Below are positions 4,198-14,514 of a DNA stretch of 29,295 nucleotides, piece by piece. Under the pieces are notes generated by a model. It was not told where the DNA came from. It made no database searches and saw nothing but the letters and a program-made list of their open reading frames with translations. The stretch's first letter is position 1; each line of letters starts with the position of its first letter. The translations under genes were made by a program, and so were the position numbers. The stretch is taken from NCBI GenBank assembly GCA_022732315.1, contig JAIJUV010000012.1:1-29295 (forward strand), in the 5' to 3' direction. The DNA comes from Prevotella sp. GTDB taxonomy: Bacteria; Bacteroidota; Bacteroidia; Bacteroidales; Bacteroidaceae.

Positions 4198-7100
4198 TTA
4201 TCTGCGAGATACACGAACCTTCACGGTATCATGACCTACCTTCACAATGTATGTTCCGGCTGTCAATGATGACAATGAAATGTTCTGAACGTAATCATCT
4301 GTAACAACACTATGGGCTACCATCTTGCCATCAGCAGCATAAACAGCTACCTTGTCGCCTGTATGAGCACCCACGATACGCAATGTGCTGCCGGCAACTG
4401 TAACCTTCAGCTTATCGGCTGTTACACCATCGATGCCAGTAACAACAAGAGTTACCTTGTTAGAATACTGCTCGCCCGTAACAGAATAAGCGGCTGCTAC
4501 CTGATACTCAAGATAATTGCCAACCACAGAAGACTTATCTGTGTATGAATTACCAGAGATATAGCTGCGGTTCAGCTTGTCACCATTCAGATATACATTG
4601 TAACCCAGGAAGGCATTCTTCTGAGAAGTTGCGCCCTGTGCCACATGAGCCACCTTCAAAGGTGCAGCAGATGCATTCGCCTTTGGCTTGAATGTAAGAA
4701 CCTCTGCACCCTGCTTTCTTGCCTTCATTGAGTTGGCAGGAGCGTATGGACTCAAACCGATGGAAATGTTCCAGTTGGCATCGATATCGGCTCCTGAATC
4801 CTCCATCGTGCTCCATGATACACCATCAGAAGAATAAAGGTCGCCACGACCACTGCGAGCAGGGCCCTTATCGTAACCCAGAGGCACTGTAATCTTATTG
4901 TGCTCTACGTATACTGCCACACGGAGACTCTTGGTAGGGTCGATTGGGAGTGGCTCGTCAAGATGAATGGTATTGAAGGCATACTCCTTCAGGCTTGGAA
5001 CAAACTGCTGGCGAACCAACGTGTTGTTCTGATATACCAACACATAGAGAGCATCAGGAATCTGATTGATGTAAACCTCTACATCGCTCAATGCCAGATG
5101 ACCATATTCCTTCAAATCCTCAGCAAACCAGTTGACTCCTGCGAAGAAGGCACCACCGTTAGGCTGACCGGCTGCATCGTAGCAGTTGCCATTGTGCCAA
5201 CGCAGGTAGATAGGCTCACCCAGGGCAGGAGTCTGCCAGGTAAGATTTCTGCTGTCTCCATTGTTCTCCACACGAAGGGTGGTTGGAGCCAGACTGCCAT
5301 TGTCGTAATAGAGATCGAGGCTCACTGCATCGCTCAACTCGCTCTCGGCAGCATTCTTGGTAACCAGCTTCACCTGATAATCGTAATAACCAATCAGCAG
5401 GTTGTGGTCTACATAAGAGATGCCCTGTACAGGAGATGCGGTAATCTTCTCGCCGTTGCGATAGATGTCGAATCCGTAGCAGTCGGTCTGAGGTGCCTCC
5501 TTGTAGAAGCTTACACCGTCGATATACTGATCTGGATTGCCCGCAGCCTTGGCCAAAGCAATATACTCTGCGTCCTCAGGCAACTCGCACATTACATCCT
5601 GCCACTGCTCTGTGGTGGTCACAGTCTGCAGACGGATGAAGTTGTCACGATGAGTACCACCTACAGAATAATAGATATCGAATGTACCATTACCCTTGTG
5701 GTCATCAGCATTTCTTGCTGCAAGACGGAGATACTTCATGCCCTCTGCCTTCACAACGCCGAATGCCTCAGCCTTCTGACCGGCAACAATCGACTTGCTG
5801 CCATCGAATGAGTAGTCGGAACTTACCATCCAGTTTGACTTGTAGCTCTCGCCCTCAGCACCGAATACCTCTGTACCATCTACAGAAGACTCGAATGAGT
5901 TCACGGAAGCTGCAGCCTTATACATATCAGGATCCTTGAACGAGAGGAGCACATTGTAACCATAGGTTGACTGCACTGCCTGTACATTCTCAGGAACCTT
6001 AGCCTCGCCGGAAGCCACGATAGCAGCAGTAGCAACGGCAGACTTAGCCGAAGTAGTACCGTCGATATAAACGGTCTCTACGCTGTAGTCGTAATTACCC
6101 TCCTGGCTCACGGTCTCCTGATAGAAACGACGGGTAAGAGGTTCGCCATTCAGTTTCTCGCCATTGCGGTAAACATTGTAACCAGCCACTGTGTTCAAGC
6201 CGCCCATATCCAGAACGATGAACTTGGTAGCCTCACCCTTGCGCTGCAGAGCGAGCAGCATGTAAGTGATGCCCTCAGGAGATACGAACGAAGACATACC
6301 ACCTGCCTTGTAAGAAGAGATGTTGTCAATCTCAAGATACTTGCCCATATCGAGAGAGCCTACACGCTCGCCGCTTGCCATGTCATAGATGCCGATGGTA
6401 TAGGCATTCGCCTCATTGCCCTGCTCGAAAGCATAGAGCTTGCCATCGTAGTAAGCTGTGCCGGAAGCACCCTTCAGGACAGGACCTGTAGCCAACTTGC
6501 TGCCATCCTTAGCCATGTAGATGCTGGTCTCCCAGTCACCAACCTCGAAGCCGCCCTTGCCGCCATCCAGTGTTGGGATGTAAGCCAAATGGCGTGAGTA
6601 CTCAGAGATGTCGATGCTCTTCATCAACTTCATGGTAACAGGATTGATGACGTGCATCTTGGTGGTGTAGTCGCCTGCATAGAGATACTGACCATCGTAA
6701 GCCAGGTTGCGGATACCGTCGATATCGCTTACCACGCAGCTCTTCACCTTCTTGCCATCCATAGAGTAGATGTCGATTCTACCATCCTCGTTATATACAG
6801 AGGTGTAGATGTACTTGCCGTCGGTGGCCACAGCCATAGAAGACTTCGCACCATCGAATTCTCTTACGAACTCAGGCACATCTGCATCGGTTGTAACCGG
6901 ACGCTTAGCCACATCTGCAGGGATTGACATCTCTGAAGCGGTAGGAGCATCCCAACGGAGCGAGATGTCGCGGTTGCGGGTTACAGTGGCATCCAGATGA
7001 TGAGGAGCCGTCTGGTTCTCGATGGCATAAGCCTCAACAGAAGACTTGCCGCCAAGCTCAGACTCGCCGCCATCAGCATATACAGAAGTTACCTGATAGC

Positions 7101-10100
7101 TGTAGGTACCTGCATTAGAGAGAACATCATCGAATGACTGACCAGCCACAGGAGTGCTGTTCACCTTCACGCCGTCACGATAGATGTTATAACCCACAGG
7201 GGTTGCCTCGGTATCGTTGCTGTTAGGAGCCACGTTTACACGGATGTTCAAGTTACCGCTAATAGCCGACTCGGCAGCAGTAAACCAGTTCTTGCCATCC
7301 ACAGAGAGCAGGTTACCCTTGCCATCCACAGCCTTGCTGTCGTCAAGACTCAATGGATGTACATCCGCATCGTTCATAATCTGGAATGCGAAGATATAAG
7401 TATGTCCTGGCTTCAGGATAATATCCTTATCCAATGGAATATCGGTGAATGAACCGTCATACTTGATTTCGCCTCTATATTTCTTGCTGTAGATAATCTT
7501 ACCATCCTCATAGATACGAGGTGCAAGATAGGTAACGGTGTTAACCAACTGGATGGAAACAGAAGAAACCTTCTTGTTGCGGTAAGGCACATAATCCTCA
7601 GCATCCCACTTGGCACCTGCGAAGAAGTAACCGCCTGAAGCCAGACCCAGCTCATCCTCGTGCTTGCCGGTAGCCCAGCTCATGGTATCACGATGGGCAG
7701 CCTCTACCAATGGAGAATCCCAGTTCAGGTGAACATTCTTGTTGTTCTTGATGCTTGAAGTGAGGTTGAGAGGCGCATAATACTGAGCGCCCTCGTTGAC
7801 GAAGGCTACTACAGAATCGCTCTTTGCCGACTCCTTGCCATTATAAACCGCTGTCACCTGATAAGAATACTTGCCGTAAACCAGCTTGGTATCCGTGAAC
7901 TGCATCTCCTTCACTGGAGCAGCATTCACCTTCACGTGGTTGCGATATACATTATATCCATCTGCCACGGCAGCACCATTACCCTTAGCCCATGTAAGGA
8001 CGGTAGAAGCTGCCTTAGGCGCAGCCTTCAGGCTCAACGGACGTGGAGTAGAAGACTCAGATGTAGCATTCAGCTTGAAGCTGATGTTCTGTGCTTCCAA
8101 CTCTGGGTTGGTGAACAGAGTAGCTGTTGTAGCATAGCTGTCGCCCTTCTTTGCCTCCAGAGCATCGAGACCTACACTGATTACCTGCTCAGCACCCGGC
8201 TCCAAAGTACCATGCTTAGGAGAGAGGTTGAGCCACTTGTTGGTCTCTGCCAGGGTATAGCTGAATACCAGGTTAGGACTCTGATTGAGAGTTCCCATCA
8301 GAACCAGCTTGCCTGGAACTACATCCATAGAAGAGAACAGACCGCAGACATAGTTCTGACCGGTGGTCTGACCACCCAGTACATAACCAGGAACATCGGT
8401 CAATACGTGCTTCTCATCGGTCAAGGTACCCTTGGCGATGTCATACTGACGGAGCTGCAGCTTATCAAACTTATCTGAAGACACGGCAGTCATATCAGAC
8501 AACCAGAGGTATGGACCTCCAGGAGTTACGTCATCGTAGGCTGAACCATATACAGCGATGTTGCCATCAGAAGTCAAGGCAGACATCTTACGGATGAACT
8601 TACCCTTGCGGTCAACCAATCCGATGGTTGTAAAGGTACCAATCCAGAAGCCGTCGTAGACAGGATCGTAGGTACAGTGGGTAATCTTCAGGTCAGAAAC
8701 ACCACCCACGGTGATGATATCCACGATGCGACGGTTGTCGAAATCGAGCTTGAAGATACGGTTAGACCAGTCACTGCCGTAGAAATAGCGGCCGTCGAAG
8801 GTAATGTCGTAGAGCTTGTAATACATCTCAGGAATAGAGAACTGCTCGATGAACTTACCGTTCTTGTCGTACTTCCAGAACTTACCCAACTCGATGGAAG
8901 AGGTGGTATAGTAATACTCACCATCGAAGGCGATAGACTTCTGCAAGTCGCCGGAGGTGTTCCATGATGGCATGGTCTCCCAGCGGTGAGAGATGTCGCC
9001 GGTGCCCTTGTTGGTATTCTCCTTGAGATACCAGGTCAAAGGACCGTTACCCTCGTTCTTGATGGTGAAGTTCTTGGTGATGTTAGCCTCAGCCTCCAGG
9101 TCTGCACTCACGGCGTTGGCAGAAAGCGCTACCTTTGGAGCCTCCAGATTGGCTGTGAAGTTGTTGGTACCATCGGCCTTGACAGTCCATGTACCCTTAT
9201 ACTCGTTGTAGCCCTCACGGATGATACTTACGGTATAAGTACCCTCCTCTATCTGGTCGAGCTTGAGCACACCATTCTTATCGGTAGTCTCGCTGATCAC
9301 AGCGCCGTTATCGCCAGTCAGGGTAACAGGGCATCTAGAGATGGTGCCAGATGGAGTCTTGACACTCAGCTGTCCCTTCGCCCAAACCGGGTTCCATACC
9401 TTCACATCGTCTACGTACCAATAGTTAATCCACTTGGCATCGTCGCCATGCGCACGGAAACGGATCTTGAACAGGTTATTGCTCAGATATTCACCGATAG
9501 GATAGGTATAAGTTGTCCAGTCGAAGCCGCCAGAGTAGTTGTCGAATACATCGAGACCTTCCCAGGTCTTTCCGCCATCGCAGCTCAACTCTACCTCCAT
9601 GTAGTCAACATTAGTCTGCTCGCTGTTGCGGAGACGCAGGTTGAAGCGCAGGTAGGTGTTCTCCTTGTCTGGAGTATTCAGCTCGCGGGTTTCCAGAGCC
9701 TGGTTGTAGTTGGTCAATGCCGACCAGCTGTAGGTAGCGGCTGGGTCAACCAATCCATACTCGTAGTAGTCGATAGACCACTTGCTCTCCTCGTTCTTGT
9801 CGAGGTTCACGGTGGTCCACTTGTCGGCATGGAGCGTCCAGTCATCGAAGTCATCTTCGAAAGGCAACAGACGGATATCCGGAACATTCACCTTCAGAGG
9901 TTCGCTCTGGGCAGACTCCTGACCATTCTGATGAACGGCAGTCACCGTATAGGTATAGTCAGCATAGTCTGGCACATTATCAGTGAAGCGTGCAGAATCC
10001 ATCGGAGCCTCGTTCACCTTCTTGCCGTCACGATAAACGTTGAAGCCTACAACAGGGTTGGCAGCAGCCAGCTTCTTCTTGCTCTGAGAAGGACGAATCT

Positions 10101-10938
10101 TGTTGGTTCCCACGAAGATGTCGTCGAGCATCATCATGAATCCACCCTCAGAAACGCAGTTGATGGTTACATACTTCGCCTCCTTAGGAATGGTATATTT
10201 CACGAGTGTCCAAGCCGCAGGAAGTTCCACGTATGGGCCTTCGTTCACATACTTGAAGTCGGAAGGACGCTTGCCGGTGGTAGAATAACCTACGCGAACA
10301 CGCTCAGCGGCAAAGTTGTCGCCCTCAATCTTGTAACTGCGAGCCATGAAGCTAAACTGGAAGTCCTGGTCGAAGTTCAACTCTGGCGAGATGATGTAGT
10401 CGTTGTTCTTATCGTCGATAGAACTGAAATCCACCAGCATCTTCTTGCCAGAATAAGGCTGGAAATTTGGATTCTCGTTTACCGCAGGAGAGGTTTCCCA
10501 AGGGTTCATGACTACGAAAGCCATCTTCTGCCCCTGAGTTGGGAAGGCACAAGCCTGCCAGGTATAGGTATTGTTATTATCGGCGTCGATATACGACCAG
10601 CCCACGTTACCGGCTGAATTGATGGCGAAGTCCTGATGATTCTCGAAATCATCGAAGTAGCCATCGGTCTTTTCTGGTGAAATCCAGCTCAACTTCACCG
10701 TCTTGTCGCTCACACCCATCAGTTGGAGTCCGTAAGGCACGCCCTCGGCATTGCCTTCCACCTTCATCTTGGTATAGCGAACGACAGGTGCCTTGCGAGA
10801 CTGAGCCACGAAATTCTCCGATGGCTTCACCTTTTCGCCTTCACCCTTCTTTCCATCAGTCAGCGCATCCACCGAAGCCCATACAGCTCCGCAGGTCATT
10901 GCCGCCAACAAGATGGCAGAATATTTATAATGTTTCAT
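4198..10938 (-). CDS. Giant secreted multidomain adhesin-like protein (2246 aa), type IX-like tail
   Basis: A signal peptide (about 1-22, cleavage near AVWAS) leads a modular surface protein. In order: jelly-roll of the choice-of-anchor J / cleaved-adhesin type (about 92-275); FN3-like unit (297-350); second such jelly-roll (355-515); carboxypeptidase-regulatory-like Ig fold (520-600); a propeller-like region with FDGxYxY repeats (about 655-900); FN3-like units near 993, 1247, 1584, 1820 and 2110, each with G[YF][ND][VI]Y; a second propeller-like region (1355-1580); another jelly-roll (1670-1812); and a C-terminal tail (about 2168-2246) ending TAGTYIVKVGHDTVKVRVSRR in two parts, TAGTYIVKVG and HDTVKVRVSRR. 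A module beginning GGYFFAGAKW (1102) and ending in SVDGKNW is repeated at GGAFFAGVNW (1928). No catalytic motif is seen. It is probably a cell-surface binding protein that partners the M6 protease encoded 27 bp upstream. Domain edges are by eye. Confidence 0.85.
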   Translation of the reverse strand: MKHYKYSAILLAAMTCGAVWASVDALTDGKKGEGEKVKPSENFVAQSRKAPVVRYTKMKVEGNAEGVPYGLQLMGVSDKTVKLSWISPEKTDGYFDDFENHQDFAINSAGNVGWSYIDADNNNTYTWQACAFPTQGQKMAFVVMNPWETSPAVNENPNFQPYSGKKMLVDFSSIDDKNNDYIISPELNFDQDFQFSFMARSYKIEGDNFAAERVRVGYSTTGKRPSDFKYVNEGPYVELPAAWTLVKYTIPKEAKYVTINCVSEGGFMMMLDDIFVGTNKIRPSQSKKKLAAANPVVGFNVYRDGKKVNEAPMDSARFTDNVPDYADYTYTVTAVHQNGQESAQSEPLKVNVPDIRLLPFEDDFDDWTLHADKWTTVNLDKNEESKWSIDYYEYGLVDPAATYSWSALTNYNQALETRELNTPDKENTYLRFNLRLRNSEQTNVDYMEVELSCDGGKTWEGLDVFDNYSGGFDWTTYTYPIGEYLSNNLFKIRFRAHGDDAKWINYWYVDDVKVWNPVWAKGQLSVKTPSGTISRCPVTLTGDNGAVISETTDKNGVLKLDQIEEGTYTVSIIREGYNEYKGTWTVKADGTNNFTANLEAPKVALSANAVSADLEAEANITKNFTIKNEGNGPLTWYLKENTNKGTGDISHRWETMPSWNTSGDLQKSIAFDGEYYYTTSSIELGKFWKYDKNGKFIEQFSIPEMYYKLYDITFDGRYFYGSDWSNRIFKLDFDNRRIVDIITVGGVSDLKITHCTYDPVYDGFWIGTFTTIGLVDRKGKFIRKMSALTSDGNIAVYGSAYDDVTPGGPYLWLSDMTAVSSDKFDKLQLRQYDIAKGTLTDEKHVLTDVPGYVLGGQTTGQNYVCGLFSSMDVVPGKLVLMGTLNQSPNLVFSYTLAETNKWLNLSPKHGTLEPGAEQVISVGLDALEAKKGDSYATTATLFTNPELEAQNISFKLNATSESSTPRPLSLKAAPKAASTVLTWAKGNGAAVADGYNVYRNHVKVNAAPVKEMQFTDTKLVYGKYSYQVTAVYNGKESAKSDSVVAFVNEGAQYYAPLNLTSSIKNNKNVHLNWDSPLVEAAHRDTMSWATGKHEDELGLASGGYFFAGAKWDAEDYVPYRNKKVSSVSIQLVNTVTYLAPRIYEDGKIIYSKKYRGEIKYDGSFTDIPLDKDIILKPGHTYIFAFQIMNDADVHPLSLDDSKAVDGKGNLLSVDGKNWFTAAESAISGNLNIRVNVAPNSNDTEATPVGYNIYRDGVKVNSTPVAGQSFDDVLSNAGTYSYQVTSVYADGGESELGGKSSVEAYAIENQTAPHHLDATVTRNRDISLRWDAPTASEMSIPADVAKRPVTTDADVPEFVREFDGAKSSMAVATDGKYIYTSVYNEDGRIDIYSMDGKKVKSCVVSDIDGIRNLAYDGQYLYAGDYTTKMHVINPVTMKLMKSIDISEYSRHLAYIPTLDGGKGGFEVGDWETSIYMAKDGSKLATGPVLKGASGTAYYDGKLYAFEQGNEANAYTIGIYDMASGERVGSLDMGKYLEIDNISSYKAGGMSSFVSPEGITYMLLALQRKGEATKFIVLDMGGLNTVAGYNVYRNGEKLNGEPLTRRFYQETVSQEGNYDYSVETVYIDGTTSAKSAVATAAIVASGEAKVPENVQAVQSTYGYNVLLSFKDPDMYKAAASVNSFESSVDGTEVFGAEGESYKSNWMVSSDYSFDGSKSIVAGQKAEAFGVVKAEGMKYLRLAARNADDHKGNGTFDIYYSVGGTHRDNFIRLQTVTTTEQWQDVMCELPEDAEYIALAKAAGNPDQYIDGVSFYKEAPQTDCYGFDIYRNGEKITASPVQGISYVDHNLLIGYYDYQVKLVTKNAAESELSDAVSLDLYYDNGSLAPTTLRVENNGDSRNLTWQTPALGEPIYLRWHNGNCYDAAGQPNGGAFFAGVNWFAEDLKEYGHLALSDVEVYINQIPDALYVLVYQNNTLVRQQFVPSLKEYAFNTIHLDEPLPIDPTKSLRVAVYVEHNKITVPLGYDKGPARSGRGDLYSSDGVSWSTMEDSGADIDANWNISIGLSPYAPANSMKARKQGAEVLTFKPKANASAAPLKVAHVAQGATSQKNAFLGYNVYLNGDKLNRSYISGNSYTDKSSVVGNYLEYQVAAAYSVTGEQYSNKVTLVVTGIDGVTADKLKVTVAGSTLRIVGAHTGDKVAVYAADGKMVAHSVVTDDYVQNISLSSLTAGTYIVKVGHDTVKVRVSRR

Positions 10939-10965
10939 AAATGTTCTATTTGATGCTATTATTTA

Positions 10966-13900
10966 TTACTTGATGATAATCTTGCTGCGATGGGTCTTGC
11001 CCTCGCCGCTTACGCTGATGATAGCCATGCCGGTGCCTGCAGGAACCTGGAAGTTCAGACTGCCAGAGCGTGCCTCAGCTGTATAGAGCTGAACGCCGGC
11101 TGCCGATGTACAGGTCACGGTGTAGCCTGCCTTGATGCCATCTACCTGGATATTGCCACCGTTCACGCTGATGCCGATGCCGGTACCCTCGATGACATCG
11201 TGGATGTCTGTAGAGGTATTTGCCTGATAGTAGACAGGTGCTGACTCATCGTAGTAAAGGTTGCCCTTACCTGAAGCTACCCAAACACGATACTTGCCCT
11301 CATCATACTCGCCATCTTCCTTGTTGGTAATAGGAATCTTGTTGGTTGGCACAGAACCGGCTGCCAAGTCCTCATAAACCTTACCGTCGTTGTAGGTAAG
11401 TGTGAGATACTTGATGCGGGCATTTCTACCGCCATTCTTGAACTTGAAGCGCAGCTGTCTGTACTTCTTGTTCTCCAGATAGGTAGAGTAATCCTCTTCC
11501 TGACCCTCAGAATCATATTCCTTCAGGGTAATCTTGGAACCCACGGCATTCCATGTCTTGCCATCCTCTGTACCCTCGATGCTCAACTCAGAAGAACCGA
11601 GCGGACCGGATGCTGTGACGATGAACTTGCAGTCCTTGATACCGTCAGGACAATCCTTCAGGGTAACAGAACCATTGCTGCGGAACTGGATAGAACCTGT
11701 GCCCAGAACTACATCACCCTCTACATTCTGATAGAAATCCATTGGGGTGAACACGGTCTGCGAGTTGGTCTTATTGGTCTCTCTACTCAGGCAGAGATAG
11801 TAGTTATCAGCACCTTCCACAGGGCTCCATGATGCTGTAAGCTCGCTCTCGCCGGTTCTCTCCAGCTTCACGTCCTTAGGCGTATCGAGCTTCTGGGTTA
11901 CCATCACGTTCCACAACCAGAGGTCGTTCTGCATTCTCTCTGAGCAGACACGGAAGGCAATATAGATATCCTTTCCTGCAAACTGGCTCAAATCTACCTC
12001 CTCAGCATGCTGAGCACCGAAGTAATCGGCAAAAGAGAAACGCTTTACGAGGTGGAAATCGTTCAGATCGTTGGTCTTGGTAGAAACCAATACCTCCAGG
12101 TCTTCCACACCTTTCTCCTCTGTCACACCACGGGTGAAGAACATCACGCCCTTCTCCGGCACGTGGAAGCGGCGACGGCTGATGAGGTAATCATCTGCAT
12201 CGTTCCAATAGTTCAGAGAGTAGTGAACGGCATTGGCACCCTCGTCCTGATACCAGGTGGTACCATCGCCATTGTGGTCAACAATCTGCCATCCGTCTGG
12301 GTTGCCATCTGTCCAGTTCAGGAAGTTACCATAGAATGGTGTATCCAGGGTTACGTTGGCGTATGCCCACTCGGTGGTGAATGGAACCGGAGAACCGTAT
12401 ACCACGCTGCCATCGCTCATCTTCATGTAAGAGCGTACGCTGTAGGTGGTTCCTGGCTGCAGGCCCTTGGCTGTGAAAGAAGCATCCTTGATATCCTCTA
12501 CCTTGCCTGCTGCGCTCACGCCATCGGTGAGGGTTGGGTCAGCAGAAGCGCCTTCCTTCCAGCAGAAGCCTACCTCATCCACATCTACCTTGTTGCTCTC
12601 GATGTTTGCCTTGAAAGTGGCCTTGGTATCGTAAATCTTCTCTGGCACAAGAGTCTTGATGAAGTTCCACTTGCTGGTACCGCCATTAACCTGGAACATC
12701 ACGTTGCCGTCCTGCTCCATGATATTGGTGATAGGCACGTTAACCGGTTCCTTCGCCCAATTCAGGGAATTAGTGGTGGTGGTGTCGGTGAAAGATGTAT
12801 TGGCTGATTTACCCGGATAGGTATCGCCGCTACGGGTCACCTCGTTGTCGATGCCGTCGGCTGGCACGATATACATACAGCGATGCTTGGCACTGTTGTT
12901 TGGTCCGTTGATATCCCACCAGTCTTTCTTCATCTCATCGGTATAATCGTAATGAGTGATGAGCAGACCATGACCTGGGATATACTTGTCCCAACCCGTC
13001 TGCTGGCGGTTTTCCAGGATGAACCACTCCATACCTGTACCTGGGGTACGGTCTGGCTGGCAGTTGATGAAGCGTGCCTTGTTGTCGGCGATGGAAGTGA
13101 GGGTAACATCCTCAGGGTTCTTCACCTCTACGATGTCTTCGCCTTCCTTCATCCAGCCCATCTGCATACGCTCGAATGCCATGAGGCAAGGAGGAGTACG
13201 GCTATCGTTGTTGTAACTGCCTGAAGCATAAAGGCTGTAGGCACCCGGGTCGATACCCTTACCATTGCTGGTATCATCGGTATCATACATATCCTTGAGA
13301 CCCAGGACATGACCAAACTCATGGGTGAAGGTTCCGATACCATCCATAGATGGAACTACAGGAGCACCTGGCATACCTACCAGCTCGGCAGAGCAGGAAT
13401 AGTCGTGAATCTGTACGCCATCGATGGTGGTGTTGTCGTCCAGATACCAGCTGTGTGGCCAGATGTCATCACCATTGGCAGTACTTGCCTCGCTATATCC
13501 GGCATAGATTACGTAGCAGTTGTCCATAATGCCATCGCCATCGTTATCAAACTGGCGGAAATCCAGATCAGGATTGTTCTTCTTGGCGAGTTCCACTGCC
13601 TCCTTCACCATGTCGCGTGGGTTGGTATCAGTACCGCTGGTACTGCTGCTGTTGCCACCATAGTAAGCTGTTGGCTTGGAAAGGGTGTATGGACCCACTA
13701 CCTTGAAGTTAGGGATAAACTGACCCATGGAATTGTCGCGGTAGTAATCCTTCACACTACCCGTACCGCCGTTCTCGCTGTAGCCAGGCTGGTTCAGCCA
13801 GTGGTCGAAGTCCTGCTGAGTGTGTCGAAGCACGCTATCCTGGAAGTTAACCAGGACCACCAGATACTGCGATTCCTTGACAGCAGCCTCTCCGGTTCTT

Positions 13901-14334
13901 GTTTCGGCAGCATACTTGCGGGGAGCCACGATGCGGCGGCTCAGGAACTTGTTAGGCGCCTTCTTCATGATAGGGGTTTTGCTCAAGATGTCGGCAGTGG
14001 CATCTTTCGCACTGGTCAATGACTCCAGGAGTTTCTTCTCCTTTTCAGATCGCGCATCCACATTGTGGGCTCTCTGCTTGGTCATCATTCTCTTCTGGGT
14101 TTTCTTGTCGTAATCCACGTAACAGAAATAACCCTTCTTGTCCTTGTTCAGGAGAAATCCATCCGTGGTAGTAACGAAGTGGAAATTCTCATCACCTTGT
14201 ATTCTTACCAACAAGGTGGTGCCGTCAGGCTGCCGCATCGTGATTGGATGGGGATATGCCTTGATAGCCCAGGTGGCCTGGGTATATCCCGCACACAAGA
14301 CGGAAGCCAAAAGCAGTCTTTTGAGACCTCTCAT
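10966..14334 (-). CDS. Secreted M6-family metalloprotease with cleaved-adhesin-like domain (1122 aa)
   Basis: A signal peptide (about 1-23) precedes a prodomain-like region (25-120, with PDGTT and GDENFH) and an M6-type zinc protease domain (about 155-545). The zinc motif HEFGHVLGLKD gives H338, H342 and probably D348 as ligands and E339 as catalytic base. FDNDGDGIMD (262-271) looks like a calcium loop. FN3-like strands follow (560-655), then a choice-of-anchor J / cleaved-adhesin jelly-roll (660-815), another FN3/jelly-roll stretch (816-985) and a type IX-like tail (about 1050-1122, ending SKIIIK). Where M6 relatives, including the second copy in this window, have a Met-turn methionine (WDLMCQG), this one reads YSLYASG with Y369. 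The ATG at 14334 opens the signal peptide. The giant adhesin gene follows after 27 bp, so the two are an operon. It should be secreted and cut proteins outside the cell; substrate unknown. Confidence 0.9.
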   Translation of the reverse strand: MRGLKRLLLASVLCAGYTQATWAIKAYPHPITMRQPDGTTLLVRIQGDENFHFVTTTDGFLLNKDKKGYFCYVDYDKKTQKRMMTKQRAHNVDARSEKEKKLLESLTSAKDATADILSKTPIMKKAPNKFLSRRIVAPRKYAAETRTGEAAVKESQYLVVLVNFQDSVLRHTQQDFDHWLNQPGYSENGGTGSVKDYYRDNSMGQFIPNFKVVGPYTLSKPTAYYGGNSSSTSGTDTNPRDMVKEAVELAKKNNPDLDFRQFDNDGDGIMDNCYVIYAGYSEASTANGDDIWPHSWYLDDNTTIDGVQIHDYSCSAELVGMPGAPVVPSMDGIGTFTHEFGHVLGLKDMYDTDDTSNGKGIDPGAYSLYASGSYNNDSRTPPCLMAFERMQMGWMKEGEDIVEVKNPEDVTLTSIADNKARFINCQPDRTPGTGMEWFILENRQQTGWDKYIPGHGLLITHYDYTDEMKKDWWDINGPNNSAKHRCMYIVPADGIDNEVTRSGDTYPGKSANTSFTDTTTTNSLNWAKEPVNVPITNIMEQDGNVMFQVNGGTSKWNFIKTLVPEKIYDTKATFKANIESNKVDVDEVGFCWKEGASADPTLTDGVSAAGKVEDIKDASFTAKGLQPGTTYSVRSYMKMSDGSVVYGSPVPFTTEWAYANVTLDTPFYGNFLNWTDGNPDGWQIVDHNGDGTTWYQDEGANAVHYSLNYWNDADDYLISRRRFHVPEKGVMFFTRGVTEEKGVEDLEVLVSTKTNDLNDFHLVKRFSFADYFGAQHAEEVDLSQFAGKDIYIAFRVCSERMQNDLWLWNVMVTQKLDTPKDVKLERTGESELTASWSPVEGADNYYLCLSRETNKTNSQTVFTPMDFYQNVEGDVVLGTGSIQFRSNGSVTLKDCPDGIKDCKFIVTASGPLGSSELSIEGTEDGKTWNAVGSKITLKEYDSEGQEEDYSTYLENKKYRQLRFKFKNGGRNARIKYLTLTYNDGKVYEDLAAGSVPTNKIPITNKEDGEYDEGKYRVWVASGKGNLYYDESAPVYYQANTSTDIHDVIEGTGIGISVNGGNIQVDGIKAGYTVTCTSAAGVQLYTAEARSGSLNFQVPAGTGMAIISVSGEGKTHRSKIIIK

Positions 14335-14434
14335 AGTTTTCTCGTTTTTTAATGTGTATAAATAAATAATTGATTAATTCTTTTCTCTTTTCCTGATAGT
14401 AACAACAGGTATAAATGCAGGTGATATTTTGACG

Positions 14435-14478
14435 AAAAAGGGCGCAGGCGGAGTTTTCACACCCCACTTGCACCTTTT
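14435..14478 (-). terminator. Imperfect terminator after the 826-aa repeat protein gene
   Basis: On the minus strand AAAAGGTGCAAGTGGGG pairs imperfectly with CTCCGCCTGCGCCC, followed by five U's. It lies about 35 bp past the stop at 14515 and upstream of the M6 gene. No exact TAnnTTTG box follows it before 14334, so the M6 promoter is unclear and partial read-through is possible. Confidence 0.45.
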
Positions 14479-14514
14479 ATTATACAATGTTTTGTCTTAT
14501 CACACTATGCCCCA

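Noticed and set aside
4198..4816. Small frames within the 3' part of the giant gene read as separate genes
   Set aside because: They are alternative frames of the continuous 2246-codon gene, whose C-terminal sorting tail is intact.
8986..10617. Long plus-strand open frame (543 codons) opposite the giant adhesin gene
   Set aside because: It lies wholly antisense to a gene with a signal peptide and recognisable domains, and its product has no signal, domain or plausible composition. It reflects the codon pattern of the real strand.
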